This document shows, piece after piece, positions 19,517-32,229 of a stretch of 64,000 nucleotides of DNA. The first letter of the stretch is position 1; each line of letters opens with the position of its first letter. The notes beneath the pieces were generated by a model, which saw nothing but the letters and a program-made list of their open reading frames with translations, was not told the origin of the DNA and ran no database searches. The position numbers and the translations under genes are program-made. The stretch is from Vicia villosa. Its lineage: Eukaryota > Streptophyta > Magnoliopsida > Fabales > Fabaceae. The stretch is from the NCBI RefSeq assembly GCF_029867415.1, contig NC_081182.1, positions 41,403,462-41,467,461 of the forward strand, given 5' to 3'.

Positions 19517-20881
19517 ATGGATCTCGAACAATCAGTTAAGGATCTCCAAGCTCAAAACACTGAGTTCCAAGCCTTAATTCTGAATTTGTCCAAGGGGCAA
19601 GAAGAGCTGAAAGCCATGCTGACTAAAAAGAAGGAGAAGAAGGGTAAGAAGACTAAGGTGAAAAAGCTTAGACCAATCTTGCAACTTAGGGATGCTGAAA
19701 CCTCTGAAGACAGTGATGAGGATGAGCAAGATGATGATGCTAGTATCAAAACCGATGCAAAAAGTAACCACGATTCTGCCAAACTCTCTGAAGAAGAAGA
19801 GGACTATTACCATGAGGACGAACATCCCGATGACAAATACAAGATGTTAGAAGAGCGTCTGAAAAGTGTGGAAATTCAGAAGGTACCTGGGCTGGATTTT
19901 GAAGAGCTTGGACTTGTGCCTGGGGTCGTTATTCCTCCAAAATTCAAAACTCCCGCCTTTGCTAAGTATGATGGAGTCTCTTGTCCTAAACTACACTTGA
20001 GGTCTTATGTAAGGAAGATTCAGCCTCACACTGCTGATAAGAGGCTCTGGATCCATTTCTTTCAGGAAAGCTTATCTGGAACTCAACTCGAATGGTACTA
20101 TCAACTGGAAAGTACCAACATCCATACCTGGGAAGATTTAGTTGTTGCCTTCTATAAGCAATACCAATATAATTCCGATCTCGCACCAACTCGCATGCAA
20201 CTACAAAGCATGTCTATGGGACCTAAGGAAAGTTTCAAGGAGTATGCTCAGAAATGGAGAGATCTAGCTGGAAGAGTCAAACCTTCCTTGGCCGACAGAG
20301 AGATGGTAGATATGTTCATGAATACACTGACTGGTCCTTTCTATAGTCATTTGCTGGGGAGTTCATCATCTGGATTCACTGAGCTTATACTGACCGGAGA
20401 ACGTGTTGAAAATGGTATCCGAAGCGGAAAAATTCAGGAGGCTACTTCTTCCGGTACTATAAAAAAGTCATACAATGGGAGGAATGAATCTGACATTGTT
20501 GGGGCAATTTTGGTCTCTAATCAAGCATCGATACAACAACAAAACAACCAACGTAAACAAAGCGCATCCAAAAGACAATTCACAAAGATCAACATGTCTT
20601 TGACTCAAGCGCTGCAACACTTGTTGAAAGCAGAATTACTTATACAGATAGCTCCTCATCCAAATCCCAACACTTCCTCCCCTCGCTATAATCCCAACGC
20701 GAGGTGTGCATATCACTCCAATAGTCCTGGACATGACACTGACAACTGCTGGACATTGAAGAATAAAATCCAAGACATGATCGACGCCGGGGAAATCAAG
20801 TTCGATCCTCCTCCAACTCCTAACGTGATCACTGCTCCCATGCCTAATCACAACAAGAGTGCTAATACTGTGGATGGCTAG
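19517..20881 (+). CDS. gag: Ogre-type Gag protein
   Basis: 454 residues from the ATG at 19517 (MDLEQSVKDLQAQ...). I prefer this start because Ogre-type Gags typically begin with such a coiled-coil sequence; the frame is open upstream to 19121. The order is an N-terminal coiled coil, a Lys-rich then strongly acidic linker (about 50-115), and a Retrotrans_gag capsid region (about 140-300, with WIHFFQESLSGTQLEWYY and the matching EYAQKWRDLAGRVKP helices). A C-terminal zinc-knuckle-like CAYHSNSPGHDTDNCWTLK follows. It would package element RNA in the cytoplasm. The frame is intact. In autonomous relatives gag continues into protease and pol; here the ORF ends and pol is absent. Confidence 0.9.
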   Translation: MDLEQSVKDLQAQNTEFQALILNLSKGQEELKAMLTKKKEKKGKKTKVKKLRPILQLRDAETSEDSDEDEQDDDASIKTDAKSNHDSAKLSEEEEDYYHEDEHPDDKYKMLEERLKSVEIQKVPGLDFEELGLVPGVVIPPKFKTPAFAKYDGVSCPKLHLRSYVRKIQPHTADKRLWIHFFQESLSGTQLEWYYQLESTNIHTWEDLVVAFYKQYQYNSDLAPTRMQLQSMSMGPKESFKEYAQKWRDLAGRVKPSLADREMVDMFMNTLTGPFYSHLLGSSSSGFTELILTGERVENGIRSGKIQEATSSGTIKKSYNGRNESDIVGAILVSNQASIQQQNNQRKQSASKRQFTKINMSLTQALQHLLKAELLIQIAPHPNPNTSSPRYNPNARCAYHSNSPGHDTDNCWTLKNKIQDMIDAGEIKFDPPPTPNVITAPMPNHNKSANTVDG

Positions 20882-23127
20882 AAGGATGAACTTTTTAGAT
20901 CATTAGATTTACTTTCATTTGCGATTTCTTTTCCTGTTTGTTTAAACATTGAAATTATGATAGACATTATCTGTTTTAATAATCATTATCAGTGCATTGC
21001 ATATGTTTGTCTTGAATAAATTATTTCGTTATCACTCATTTTAAATTATGTTTTTACTTTGCATGTGTTTTGTGATATTCAACTCCTGCTAAAGCTGTAA
21101 GCCTTTTAAGGGAGGATGACGAAAACGATGCCGCGACCTCATACAGTATGCTTTTGAACGGACTATGCTGACGATGTACAGGCATTTGTTCAATTCCTAA
21201 ACAATGGAGATATAAGGATGTTAATCCCTCGTCAACCCCTTTGAGCCTAAGAAGTAGAAGTTTCTTTCTTGTAATAATTAAAACCCTTGATCATAACCTG
21301 GGGCAGGGTAGTTCTCAGTTAATTTGGCTGTGCATTCTATTTTAAGAGAATCAGTCAGTACACCTTTCAGCAAAGGTTTCAATCACAAGCGTTCATCCGC
21401 ACACATCAAAGAAGTGTCGGAAATGACAACCAAAAGCCAATAATGGTTCATCAATCATTAAGCAAGGCAGTCAATATCTTTCAAAAAAAAAATGAAAAAC
21501 ATATATACAAAGAAAAGCCTGCTAAGTCAAAAATCAAAAAGATGACTTAGGCAAGAATCAAGGCATCCCGCTGACTGTAAGCTCAAAAGAGGCAGTTCAG
21601 GCAAAAGTTCGGGATATCAAAAAGATGAAAAAAGAGAAGTCAATAAATTCCTGAACAACACAATGTTGTGACTACCCAAAAGGAAGAAGTGACTGCCATC
21701 TCAAAAAGTTCTCTCTGCTGATGAACCATCATCATTATCAAAGGTGCAAATCCAAAGTCTCTTGGAATCTGAATGCGTAAGTTGAATTAACTAAGCTTAG
21801 GGCTGAAGAACATCACGAAGAAGGGGATGGGTATAAATAAATTTTGAGCCTTTATCCTTTGTTTCTTAAACCGTTAACCAAGCCACGTTACAACCCTTGA
21901 AAGTCCTAACTGAAGCATGGTTAGTTCGAAAGCATACTGTCACCAAAAGGTATCCCGACTCCTTAAGGTTTGCCAAAAACGCTGAGTTGATACTTCATTT
22001 TTACAAACGTCACGTTGTTATAAATAGCATGTTTTACAAATATCACGATTTTACATCTTTTGTTACTATTTTCAAAAAAAAAAAAATCAAGACAGACGTA
22101 TGCATTGCATCTCATGAATTTATTATTAAACAAATTCTGCTACATAATTTCAAACGTTAGCAACAGAAAGAATTTGCACAGGGTACAACTAATGACTGAA
22201 AGATATCCCGACAGACAAAATTACTCCAAGAAGCAATGTCTCCTATGTATACAAGGGGGCATGGCACGCTTTGCCCAATCAATCTGGGGCAATCAAGTCA
22301 AGATTCGAAGAATCTCTCAAAGGCAAAAAGGTCAAAGGCATACATCCCAAATGGTTACAACTATTCCCCGGTCAATCTGGGACAATCAAATCAAGATTCA
22401 GAGAATCTCTCAAGGACGCCGAGTGTTCAATCATCATCCTAAGTTTGTGATTACTGGGGGCATGTCGCTCATGGTAAAGTCCTCGCGAGGCGAATCTTTC
22501 CAAAGTTCCTACTAACTGGGGCAAATCTATGCAAGTCCAATTTTTACATCTTTACCAAATACTCAGTGGCGTGTTCTAATCAAATCCAGGAACGGTAGTA
22601 CTATAATACTGGGGGCAATGTTCAAGGCAATCCATGTGTTCCCGTAATTCCAATTTCATAAGATCACATACCCACAGAGTAATCATTAAGAAGATATCTT
22701 CAAACACTCTCGACAATGAAATGGCTCCCCAACAAAGTTTACATCTTCAAAACTACTGGTTCTCCAACACTTTGTTCTTCTCCAACATGGTTTACTAATA
22801 TCTTTTATCCCCAGTCAGGGTACATTAAGTTACTGATCATCCCCAAGCAGAAATCATAAATCCCCAGCTAAACATCTTCAAGACAAGATCAAACATCAAA
22901 ATCACAATAATACAGAGACTTATTTTCTCAAAACACTCCAAAAGCATCAGTCATACATCATATATTCATACATTGCATACATTACCTCATAATAAATTCA
23001 TACATAACATACAAGTTTCTCATTTATTTTGAGAGACTCGTCACATAAATACATGCATCATGGCATTGCATGCTGCTAACTTTGTCTTTCAGGTAAATTC
23101 CCAAGCAGACGAGTATCATCAACAAAA
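20882..23127 (+). other. Non-coding interior of the Ogre-like element
   Basis: About 2.2 kb without recognisable coding sequence where pol would lie. It has internal imperfect duplications, for example a roughly 105-bp repeat around 22270-22425 with the shared phrase gaatctctcaa. Confidence 0.55.
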
Positions 23128-23377
23128 ATTCCAATCAGATGAACATTCTGGAAGCGTGACCCCCAGACTTCTGAAACATTCCAATCAGATATACATTCCG
23201 GAAGCTCGAACCCCGGACATTCTGAAAATTCCAATCAGATGAACATTCTGGAAGCGTGACCCCCAGACTTCTGAAACATTCCAATCAGATATACATTCCG
23301 GAAGCTCGAACCCCGGACATTCTGAAAATTCCAATCAGATGAACATTCTGGAAGCATGACCCCCAGACTTCTGAAAC
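23128..23377. repeat. Tandem array of alternating 50-bp units
   Basis: Five 50-bp units in the order A-B-A-B-A (23128, 23178, 23228, 23278 and 23328), all beginning attccaatcagat. A and B differ at about a dozen positions, so the higher-order unit is 100 bp. It lies near the 3' end of the Ogre-like interior. Confidence 0.85.
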
Positions 23378-23744
23378 ATTCTTATAACTCCCATCTTTTG
23401 ACACTCATTCAAAACACAATTCAGAAACAATCCAAGATCTAATTCAGTTACTACAAACGGTGCTGACACGACCAATCTCCAACAAATACTTCCCAGTGGA
23501 TTCAGTCTAACGTACGACTCATCCTAAGTATATTCTTCAGATACGGTCTAAACTACGACGTATTCTAATTCTCAAGTCTATCAAGCCGGATGGCATCTTG
23601 AAGCCCATCTCCGACAAAAGTCCCTACTTCAGCTAGGGCAAATTTCTTGGTATTCTAGTGTTCAATCATCTTCCACCTTCAGATACCGATTGGCATACAG
23701 ACCACTCTACATCTTCAGGTTTAAGATAATTGAACAGGGGCAGC
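23378..23744 (+). other. 3' end of the Ogre-like interior with polypurine tract
   Basis: No gene. It ends in acaggggcagc directly before the 3' LTR, the likely plus-strand primer. Confidence 0.6.
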
Positions 23745-26700
23745 TGTCATACCCCAAAATTTGCCCTCCAGATTCTTTTTAAAAGTGCAAATAGAAATGA
23801 AGTCCATTAAACTTAAATTGATCCAGGCCCATGACCTCTAAACCCACCTTGCATTAGTTACATTATTTATTTTATTTGTTTTGAATTTTATTTGTTTAAA
23901 TACAAATTAAATAAAAAATAAATAAAATAAATGTCAATTAAAGAGGGAGAGAGGCGCATGATTTGATTTTTTTTTTAATCAAATGTTTATTGAGAGATAA
24001 TTGGTAAAATTTAAGACAAATATGGAAGATTTTTATAATTTCAGGTCTCTTTCCAAATCATATCACAATCTTCACAAATTTGCAAAGATTTAAGGTGAAA
24101 TTATTAACCTAATTGGTTACAATATAAAACGATAAGATGGTGAAGCCAACGGGGGATTTTTTAGGATTGGCAAAAAAGAGAATTGGTGCCAAGCTTCAAA
24201 CAAACTCAAAGAAAACTTCACACTCTGCCTGCGAAATTGTAGCTGTTTCCAGACAAGGCAAGGACGCCAAACGACTCCTTGGAGGTTTCCGATCAATCCC
24301 AGCCGCTTGCAGCACGGGAACCCAGTCGAAATCGCAGCGTCACGGTTCCGTTTTCACGCCTCTTTTATTTTTCGATCTCATTCATATATGCATCATAAAC
24401 CATGTTTAAATATAGCACTGTGTTTATAATCATGTGGGGAAACTTTCTGGGTAATTTAATTTAGGTTTCGTCGCAAAATCAAGAAACCACCATGGCTAGG
24501 TTAGTAAGCTCCGGTTTGGGGTTTCTTAACACAGATTTAATTGGGATAAAAGAATGGTTCTACTGTGTTCAAGAGACAATTTCGAACCGATATGTACTCT
24601 TAATTCTAATTAATATTGTGTGATTGCCAAGGTTGATATTTGCAGGTCTTATTACCACACACTAAAATCATGGCTGTGAGTTTGTGTTACTCGTGAAGAA
24701 GAAGAGAATGGCGCTGTATTTTTTTTTTAGTTTTGTCGTTTTCTAATCTAACATATTCAACATGCTGCGGTTATTATTCATCATGTTAACATAACAGGGA
24801 TGGCAAATCGTGTATGGTGGTTACCCCAGAGACTGGGGTTCGAACCCCACATTGATGTTTTTACTATGTTATTAGTTGCTTCTAAATCCAATGCTCCTAT
24901 TCGCGTGCGGCCTACGGTGAACCATCGGTTCACTCCCATCAGATCTCATCCAAGTCAACATCCAACGCTTCAGGACATACAAGCCTACCATGAACCTTCA
25001 TAAGCCAGTAACACCCAATCGCAGCTAAGTTTTTTTCTATTTTTATTTTTTATTTTTTATTTTTAATGGCATAACATTTTATTTAATTTGTTTTCCTTTT
25101 GTTTTTGTTTATTACAATATTTATCTTTTTTAAATCTTTTTATTGTGCTAAAAATTTATATTTTTATACTATTGACTATTTTATTTCTTTTTTTATCGAA
25201 AGTTCGAGTTTTTTACAATTTTATCCATAATTGTTATTTAAAATTCAATTTATTTTCAAATGAACTTTTTATCGATTAAATAATTAGGATCATATCCAAT
25301 AATTATTTAATCGATATATTGATCCGAACTCTCGATTTTTCTCCATAACTTTGGTTTTATTTCAGTTAGTTTGTTATTTTATTAACTATGGTTAACTTGT
25401 GCCCTAAATCAGGGTTTGGGGGGTTTGTCGTTAGAACATTCATGCACTAAAATATTTTATTTTCTATGCCTTTTCAGGGTTACTTTTCAAACACTCCGAC
25501 TACGCGCCTCGCCTTATACGAAGCTAAGTATTCTATTTATTTTAATTGAAAAGTTTATTTGGTTTTCTTTTAAAAATTAGGGTTGCTTTGCCTTCATCCC
25601 TTTTCTGCCTTGCCTTTCAGGGTCAACCCCAAAAGCAACCTCCGACTCTAACCATATCAGATCAAATCCAAATCAAAGCTAAGTATTATTTATTATTCAT
25701 TATTAATTTATTTATCTTTTATTTTATTAGGGTTAACCCTAATTGTCCCCGAACCGATAATGCACTCACCCTCTTTTGTTTGCCATTTTTCTGTCCTTCA
25801 GGGTTTGTCAAATGCCAAAGCTTCGTCATTGGTAACCCTAAACCTCATTTTATTTTATGCTTTTTATTATTATTACTTATGCCAAACCCTATTAAGGGAT
25901 CCGCTGGTTACAATTCCCCTCTCCTCCGCTGGTTTCATTTTCCCCCTTCCCTTTATTGCTTTATATATTGCTGGTTAGTAATCTTAGGGAGTGCAAGCCT
26001 TAAATCAATGTAGATAATTAATTAAAAGATAAATATCTGAATATAATCACGTGATTGGTGCACACACGCACGCTTTTGGGTAACCCTCTCTGCTGCCTTG
26101 TTGCCTTGTTGCCTGTTGCCTTTGTGTTTTTGCAGAATAAGCCACGTCCCTCGAATTCGAAGATACCTCAGCCATGTTGCCTCGAATAAAGGTTATGAGA
26201 CCCTAAAAACGATGCTGCCTTCGGTACACTAACATGACCTCGACCCTCGGATGTTGCCTACGGAAAAAGGCTGAGGTATCTTCTGGCTGCCTACGAAATG
26301 GCTTATTTTGATCCTTGCCTTAGACTACCTGCCCTTCTATGGCATGGGACAGTCTTATGGCAAAGGATGCTTCGACGACCCTTCAACCTCCAAATCAAAG
26401 GTCTTCCTTACCCTCCTATGGTATGGATAGCCCTGAAAGGCTAAAAGAACATTTTTTATCTAACCAGGTAATTTGCCCTTAATTGCATGCTCTGGTTTAA
26501 AATCTTTTTCTACCCTTTTCTCAAAAATCTTCAAAAAGCTACGCTTATTTACAAGCTAAAGTCTTATTTCTTTTCTACACTTTTTCTTTCAAAAAGAGCA
26601 AAGCAATTAAGAGCCCATGGAAAACCATGGATGCAAAGGGTGCCTTACACCTTCCCTTTGCATAAATTACCCCCCGAACTCAGTTTTTATTTAAAAGGTT

Positions 26701-26808
26701 TTTCCTGTTCTTTTAGCCTTTCTGATATTTGGATAAAATAAAAGTCGGTGGCGACTCATGCTTAACCGCGACATTTCGATCGATAAAAAGTCAGTTCACC
26801 GTGTTACA
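23745..26808 (+). repeat. 3' LTR of the Ogre-like element
   Basis: 3064 bp, nearly identical to 15274-18331. It differs by length changes in T-runs, a short tattttt insertion near 25050 and about three base changes. It is followed by the gcatt duplication. Confidence 0.95.
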
Positions 26809-27117
26809 GCATTAAAATGTCGTGATATTTTTATTTAGTTTATGAAGTGACTCTGATATCAACATGGAAGAGGTCATGACGACAATTGGTTTTCTTCGTC
26901 ACCGAATTGAGGAACCGGTTGACGACGTAGTACATGAGCAACCCCTAGCACATGTTATAGTTGAGAAATTCCCAACATAGGTTGTAGCAGAGCAACTTCC
27001 AACCATAGAAGTACTTGAAGAAGCTCAACCTCTTAAACCTGCCGAACAGGGCTTCAACGGACATGCTCATGATGCAGTACTCCATATAGAAATATACTTA
27101 CAGTAAGTTAGAATTCA

Positions 27118-27507
27118 AATGCAATTTGAAATCTCAACTAAACAGTACTGGGGTATTATGTTCGACGAGGTGATGGATTTAGACGATGAAATATTGGCTG
27201 TCTTAGATGTTTTGATACAACAAAAGGAACGAGTGGCCAAATCATACGATAAAAAGGTTAAATACAAAAGCTTCGTCTAGGAAGACTTAGTTTGAAAATT
27301 CATTTTACCCATGAACAGAAAAGATAGAGCCTTGGCCAAATGGTCCCCAAATTGGGAAGGACATTTTCAAATCATACAAGCATTTCTCAACAATGCATAT
27401 TAATTTGAAGAGCTGACCCCTAAGGTTTGAATTATGCAAATAAACGATAAGTATTTGAAAGAATATAGGCCTATGTTGCAGAAAATAAAAATACATGAAG
27501 AATGAAG
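27118..27507 (+). pseudogene. Tat-type Ty3/gypsy integrase C-terminus, decayed
   Basis: The translated + strand resembles the end of Tat/Ogre-lineage integrase. A helix-like KERVAKSYDKKVKYKSF segment is followed by LAKWSPNWEGHFQIIQAF and a C-terminal KYLKEYRPMLQKIK. At least four stop codons interrupt it. The rest of pol upstream is not recognisable; the Ogre-like element ends 310 bp upstream and probably inserted near this older element. Confidence 0.7.
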
Positions 27508-27639
27508 TTAAAACTTCCATGAAACGAAACTAATGGTCTGTAGTCCGAGGTCAAGATACCACAAGTGGCATATAAAGTAAAGTTCAAATTATTTAGAGAT
27601 AAAAACAGACAATTAAAGGAACATAATCTTCAAAAGGAA

Positions 27640-30600
27640 ATAGAGGCTTTAATCTTTTCATATTGAACTTTCGACGTTGCAAGTCGGCACTTAGTCAGTG
27701 AGACGATGGAAGTAAGACCTTTAATCTCTGCATCTAAGTTTTAAACTTTTTCTCAATGTTGAACTCTGACCAAAGCTTTGTCCTCCATCTGCTGTAGACT
27801 TAGGCTTCATATTTTAATTTTCCCTTCTTGATCTTTTTTCACTTTTAGCTGTAACTCCTCGATTTGTTGTTTCCACTTTAGGATGTTGGCGCCACAAACC
27901 TCGAACTCCGCATCCTTTTTATGGAAAGACTTGTCCAAATCTTCGACTCGGTTTTTGGACTTGTTAACCAGGTCCCATTCTTTGGACCTAGCCTATTGTT
28001 TGGACAACAACTTCTTTTACGCATCACTTTTGCGAGTGAGATTTTGAGTAACTTGATCAAGCCAATGCCCAAACTCAACCACAAAACCAACACTGGCGGA
28101 AAGGGCACTAAGAATGTCGATCTTCTTTAGTAAACTCTTAATTCCACAGTGATACACGAGGTCCTGCTCCATAGCCGTGATCAAATAACAACCAAGGATT
28201 TTGGTCTTTAATTGACGATGAACATCCTCAATAAGTTCAACAGAAGAATCCCTACCAAACATTATCGAAGAGTTTGAACATTTTTCAATAGAACTACTTT
28301 GAGTAGTCGTTATTAGCTTCAATAAACTAGAGGGCTCTGTCTTTTTCAATTTCTCCAGTTCTTCTTGAGACAAAGAGTTAGTATCTGCTAGTGGAGGTTT
28401 ATCCGTCAAAGTTGTCCCAAAAGTTCGTCGATGTTCGTCACAGTCTTAAGATTGGTGTCGTCACCTTTTGATGCATCTTTATCCTTCATCTTTTCAGAAG
28501 AGTCGAAGATTCTTTGTCCTCGTGAATGTTTTTTCCATGATCAAAATTTTTAGGAGAAAAGTCTTTATGGGGTTCCTTTTGTTCAAGTATTTATTCTTTA
28601 AGAATCTCCATTTTATCATGGTTTAAATCACCACTATCAGTATCTGAGAGGGAACCAGGGGAGTGTTGATGCCCACCATCTGGACTAGGAGTTTCTTTTT
28701 GGGCCCCTGGGGGCTGGTCGACTTTACAAGTAGAACCTTTGTTCGACTTGGGATGGACATATGGAGGATTAGTAGTAACAAGGAGTGTGTATTTGATACT
28801 TGATATGGCGTTTCCAGAAGGACCCCCTGCAAAAAACCAATTGGTTAGTATTAGGAAATATTTCCCAAAGGTAGAAAATTGAGTTAATGAAAAGTTAATT
28901 AGCACACTAATGTCAGGGCTAGAGTTGGTACTCTAAGAGTTTCCAGGAACAATTTTCTTCCCTTTTTTGACTTCCTCTTCAACAATTTAAGAGTTGGTGG
29001 TTTTTTCTTTCTTTATCTTAGCCTTGGGGGAAACATTTGATTTGGAGTATGATGGACCTTTCAAGAGCCACCCTCAAAGATCTTTGATTTCTTCTTTCTT
29101 TTTGGCTTGGGTGTCTCAGGAGAAGAATTCTCGATAACGACCATATTTTATTAGTCCTTGCTTGTTTCACCTTTCTTACGCTTTGGAGGGGTGGCCTGAC
29201 CTACACCTTCAATTTGAAGCCATGACAAAGATGTTAGAATAAAGAAGGGAAATTAATTGAGGTACATATGTGAAAGAGGTTAAATATTACATGAAGTCGA
29301 ACTTGTACATATTTCCCTTCGACTAGACATTTGTCTTCTCGAGCCCTCTTATGAGAAGCAGCAACGACCACACTAGCAACATCCCTGGTTTGTTTCCTGC
29401 GTTTAACCACTGCATAAAACAAATTGATACACAAGGTATAAGAATAACACAATGGAAACAATAAGATAAAATGGTCAAAAGACATTTTTCCCTTCTTACC
29501 TTCATGTATAAGAGAAATAACTTGGACATGCTTTATGGCGACATGAAGGTGACCTTTGAAACTGTCTATATCATACTTAGTCGAAACTATCCATTTAGCA
29601 GGTTTTAAACATTCAGGACATTTAAATGAGACCCACACATGAACCACCATGGAAATGGAGGTCGAAAAGCCAAATTCAGTTCACTACTGGGCAAAGGGGG
29701 AAACTTGAGAGTATGAAACTTAAAGCAAAATGATAATTGTCCTCCATGTAGTGGGGAATTTTTAAATCAGGAAGTTTTGCTAACAACTTCTCCCTCATAA
29801 TGAGTGTTGCTTCACAGATAGTTCGACTAAGATCGTCTGGCCTATAAACATTTTCAAAATAGTGTTGGAAAGCTCGAACCTCTTTTATGTGTTTGTCTCT
29901 ACCTTTCTTAAACTTCATCGGCACATAAGAAAAAACATCTATTAGGTGTTTTGACAGTACGAAGACTCTATAAAATTCTTTGGCATACTAAGATCTCCAC
30001 CAAGTATCAAATGCTTTGGTACAGTATAAGGAGGGTCAACAGAAGAAGGGTGTAAGTTTAGCAGCCTCAATAGAATGTCGATCAAGACGTTCTGTATACT
30101 CATCCTTTAAGAAGTTGACGTTCAAAGAAAAATCTCCTCTTTTGACTAAAGAAGGATTTGGGCAGAAGTTGGTTGAGTCCAAATTATCGAGATACGAGGT
30201 TGGGTTGGTAACATAGTATCTTTACATGTTCTTAGAAACCTCCAACCTGGTCGAGAGTAATTTTGGGAAGAGAAACGCCTCCCATAGGGCAAGAAATTCT
30301 GCTTCTTGATCAGCACAAAGAGTAGGGAATTCTAGAATGAACCACTTAGGACCTTGAGTTTGATTGGCGAAAGGAGCCATGGACGAAATAAAATTATGGC
30401 ACTTTGCAAACATCATGACGTATCATGTGAAGGCCTTTTGTAAGGTACACCCATGATTAGTGGGAGTCATTAGGGCCAAGCGAGTGACTTCGACCCTTCT
30501 TTTCTTGATTTCTTCATCATCGTATTTTGGTTTGTCGATTGGTAGGGATAGTTCAAACATGGCATTTATCAATAACTAGAGTAACCAGTAAGGGCCAACC

Positions 30601-31226
30601 ACCAGAAAACTGGTCCCAGATTTGTAGGTTTTGAGAGAATCAATAGCTAACCACAAGGCATCATACAAAGCACATAATATTAATTGGCTCAAACAAATGT
30701 TCCAACCTTCATGCAACTAATTAGCCAAGGTCAAGAATCTCTTTGCCACTTTCAAGGATTTACAACAAAAACTACAACGTGACAGCCACAATGCTAAGAA
30801 AGCAATATGTTCTTCATCAGATACCTCGATAGTGGCAATATTGTTGGTATCCTCATTTCTTTCAATTGGTTCGAAGATATTCCCAGTTAGTCGAAGGGCA
30901 ATAATGGCTACTATATCGAAGAGGGTAGGCGTGATCATATCGCAAGGGAGTTAAAAGGTATTAGTAGTACTCTTCCTGAAATATAAGGAAACGACTAATA
31001 TGTTTTGACAATAAGAGGGACCTGCTTTCGACAACTAAATCAGGTCGTAAATCCCTATTTCCTTCCAGGTTTGGGCTTTCTTATTTTTGACTTTGCCTAG
31101 CTAAGAGATATAATCTTCAACATTCTTGATTGAAGGAGCAGAGCGAAACACACGTAAGGTGTTACTCATATAGGCTAAATTTGTAGGGCTCGTTGCATCA
31201 ACAACAGGTTTGTTCTTAGGATCCAT
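27640..31226 (-). pseudogene. Plant mobile domain (PMD-type) gene remnant, antisense to the gypsy pol
   Basis: Reading on the minus strand from an ATG at 31226 (MDPKNKPVVDATSPTNLAYM), blocks in changing frames and with several stops resemble plant-mobile-domain ('aminotransferase-like') proteins. They include a GIYDLI...GPSYCQN stretch, then MITPTLFDIVAIIALRLTGN (30938), then HYMEDNYHFALSF (29750). A lysine-rich middle and a long coiled-coil C-terminus follow (28409 down to 27640, with KWKQQIEELQLKVKKD). An intron-like break lies near 29420-29500. It runs antisense right after the integrase remnant, the arrangement described for extra antisense ORFs in Tat-lineage gypsy elements. No working protein can be read. 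Confidence 0.6.
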
Positions 31227-31546
31227 TAACAAAGTGCCTACTTTGGCTATAGTATATATGGTTTGTGTTGCTATAGAAAAAAATATAAGAAGTATGAAGT
31301 TGTAATGGAAACTTCATCCACCTTGTATTTATTTTTCATAGCATCACAAACTAGATGAACTTCATAATTTATTACAGTTCCACGATTATTTTCAATAACA
31401 GGTGCATTCTTGAAAAAATTTAATATATTTTGTGATGTTGTATGTTGTTAGTGTTTTTTTTGCTAAAATGTATGCTTTTTTATTTTGTTACATGTATTTG
31501 TTTTGTTGTTTTATATTGTTGTTGTTGATAAATGTTCTCAAAACAA
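31227..31546. other. No gene seen
   Basis: AT-rich spacer upstream of the PMD remnant. Confidence 0.4.
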
Positions 31547-31606
31547 GAACAAAACATTGCTAAGTCACAAGAAAGATGCTTCTTGTGACTTAACAATGTT
31601 TTGTTC
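31547..31606. repeat. Near-perfect hairpin, 27-bp arms
   Basis: Arms at 31547-31573 and 31580-31606 are complementary except for one position, with a 6-base loop (agatgc). It is probably the core of a small fold-back element. Confidence 0.8.
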
Positions 31607-31689
31607 TTTAAATTCTTATACATATTAACAGTAGATGGAGTTTAGTTTATTATATATTATGTAGATTGTTTGTATCATCAAACTTTCAC

Positions 31690-32220
31690 CGATAATACAT
31701 TCATTTAAATTGACATAGAAGCTTATAGTTTGAAAATTAAGTTGTATTTGAAAACTAACTTATATCAATCAATATTTTCCGAATTACATGCGTTTCATCA
31801 TTCATCTAACGCTCTTTAGCATTTAGAATGTAATTCAATGATCTGATTCCTTCATTACATCGATATCTCCTCTTATAGTTTAATTTGAATAAAATATAAT
31901 TATTGGCTAGGTCTACCTCATTGTCCTCACTTATCATCGTAATTGTTACGATGATAAGTCATCTTAACAATCACGATGATAAACGATGATGATGAGGTAG
32001 ACATAGTCAATAAATTGATGTTATTCAAATTAAATTAGAATAAAAGGAATTGATGCAATGAAGGAATCATACCATGAACCATATTTTATGTGTTAAAGAG
32101 CAAGAAATGAATGATGAGAGATATGCAATTCGGAAAATAGTGGTTTGTTTAAGTTGGTTTTCAAGAATAGTTTAATTTTCAAATTATATACTTCTTCATC
32201 AATTTGAATGGTTGTATTTC
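31690..32220. repeat. Long imperfect fold-back element
   Basis: About 250 bp (31697-31950) is matched in inverted order by 31970-32222, with many mismatches; matching landmarks are attttccgaatt, catcattcat, ctacctcat and attccttcatt. The centre has short nested palindromes of acgatgataa. No ORF spans it. A non-autonomous DNA transposon or an inverted duplication is likely. Confidence 0.65.
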
Positions 32221-32229
32221 TTAAATAAG

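Larger units (their letters stand above)
15274..26808 (+). mobile_element. Complete non-autonomous Ogre-like Ty3/gypsy element
   Basis: LTRs of about 3.06 kb (15274-18331 and 23745-26808) begin TGTCATACCCCAAAATTTGC and end GTGTTACA. The target duplication gcatt lies at 15269-15273 and 26809-26813. The primer site is the tRNA-Arg type (TGGCGACTCTGCTGGGGA) typical of Ogre/Tat elements. The 5.4-kb interior has one gag-type gene and no protease, RT, RNase H or integrase. By eye the LTRs differ by about three substitutions and a few indels over 3 kb, so insertion is recent. It must have been mobilised by proteins from a full-length relative. Confidence 0.93.
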
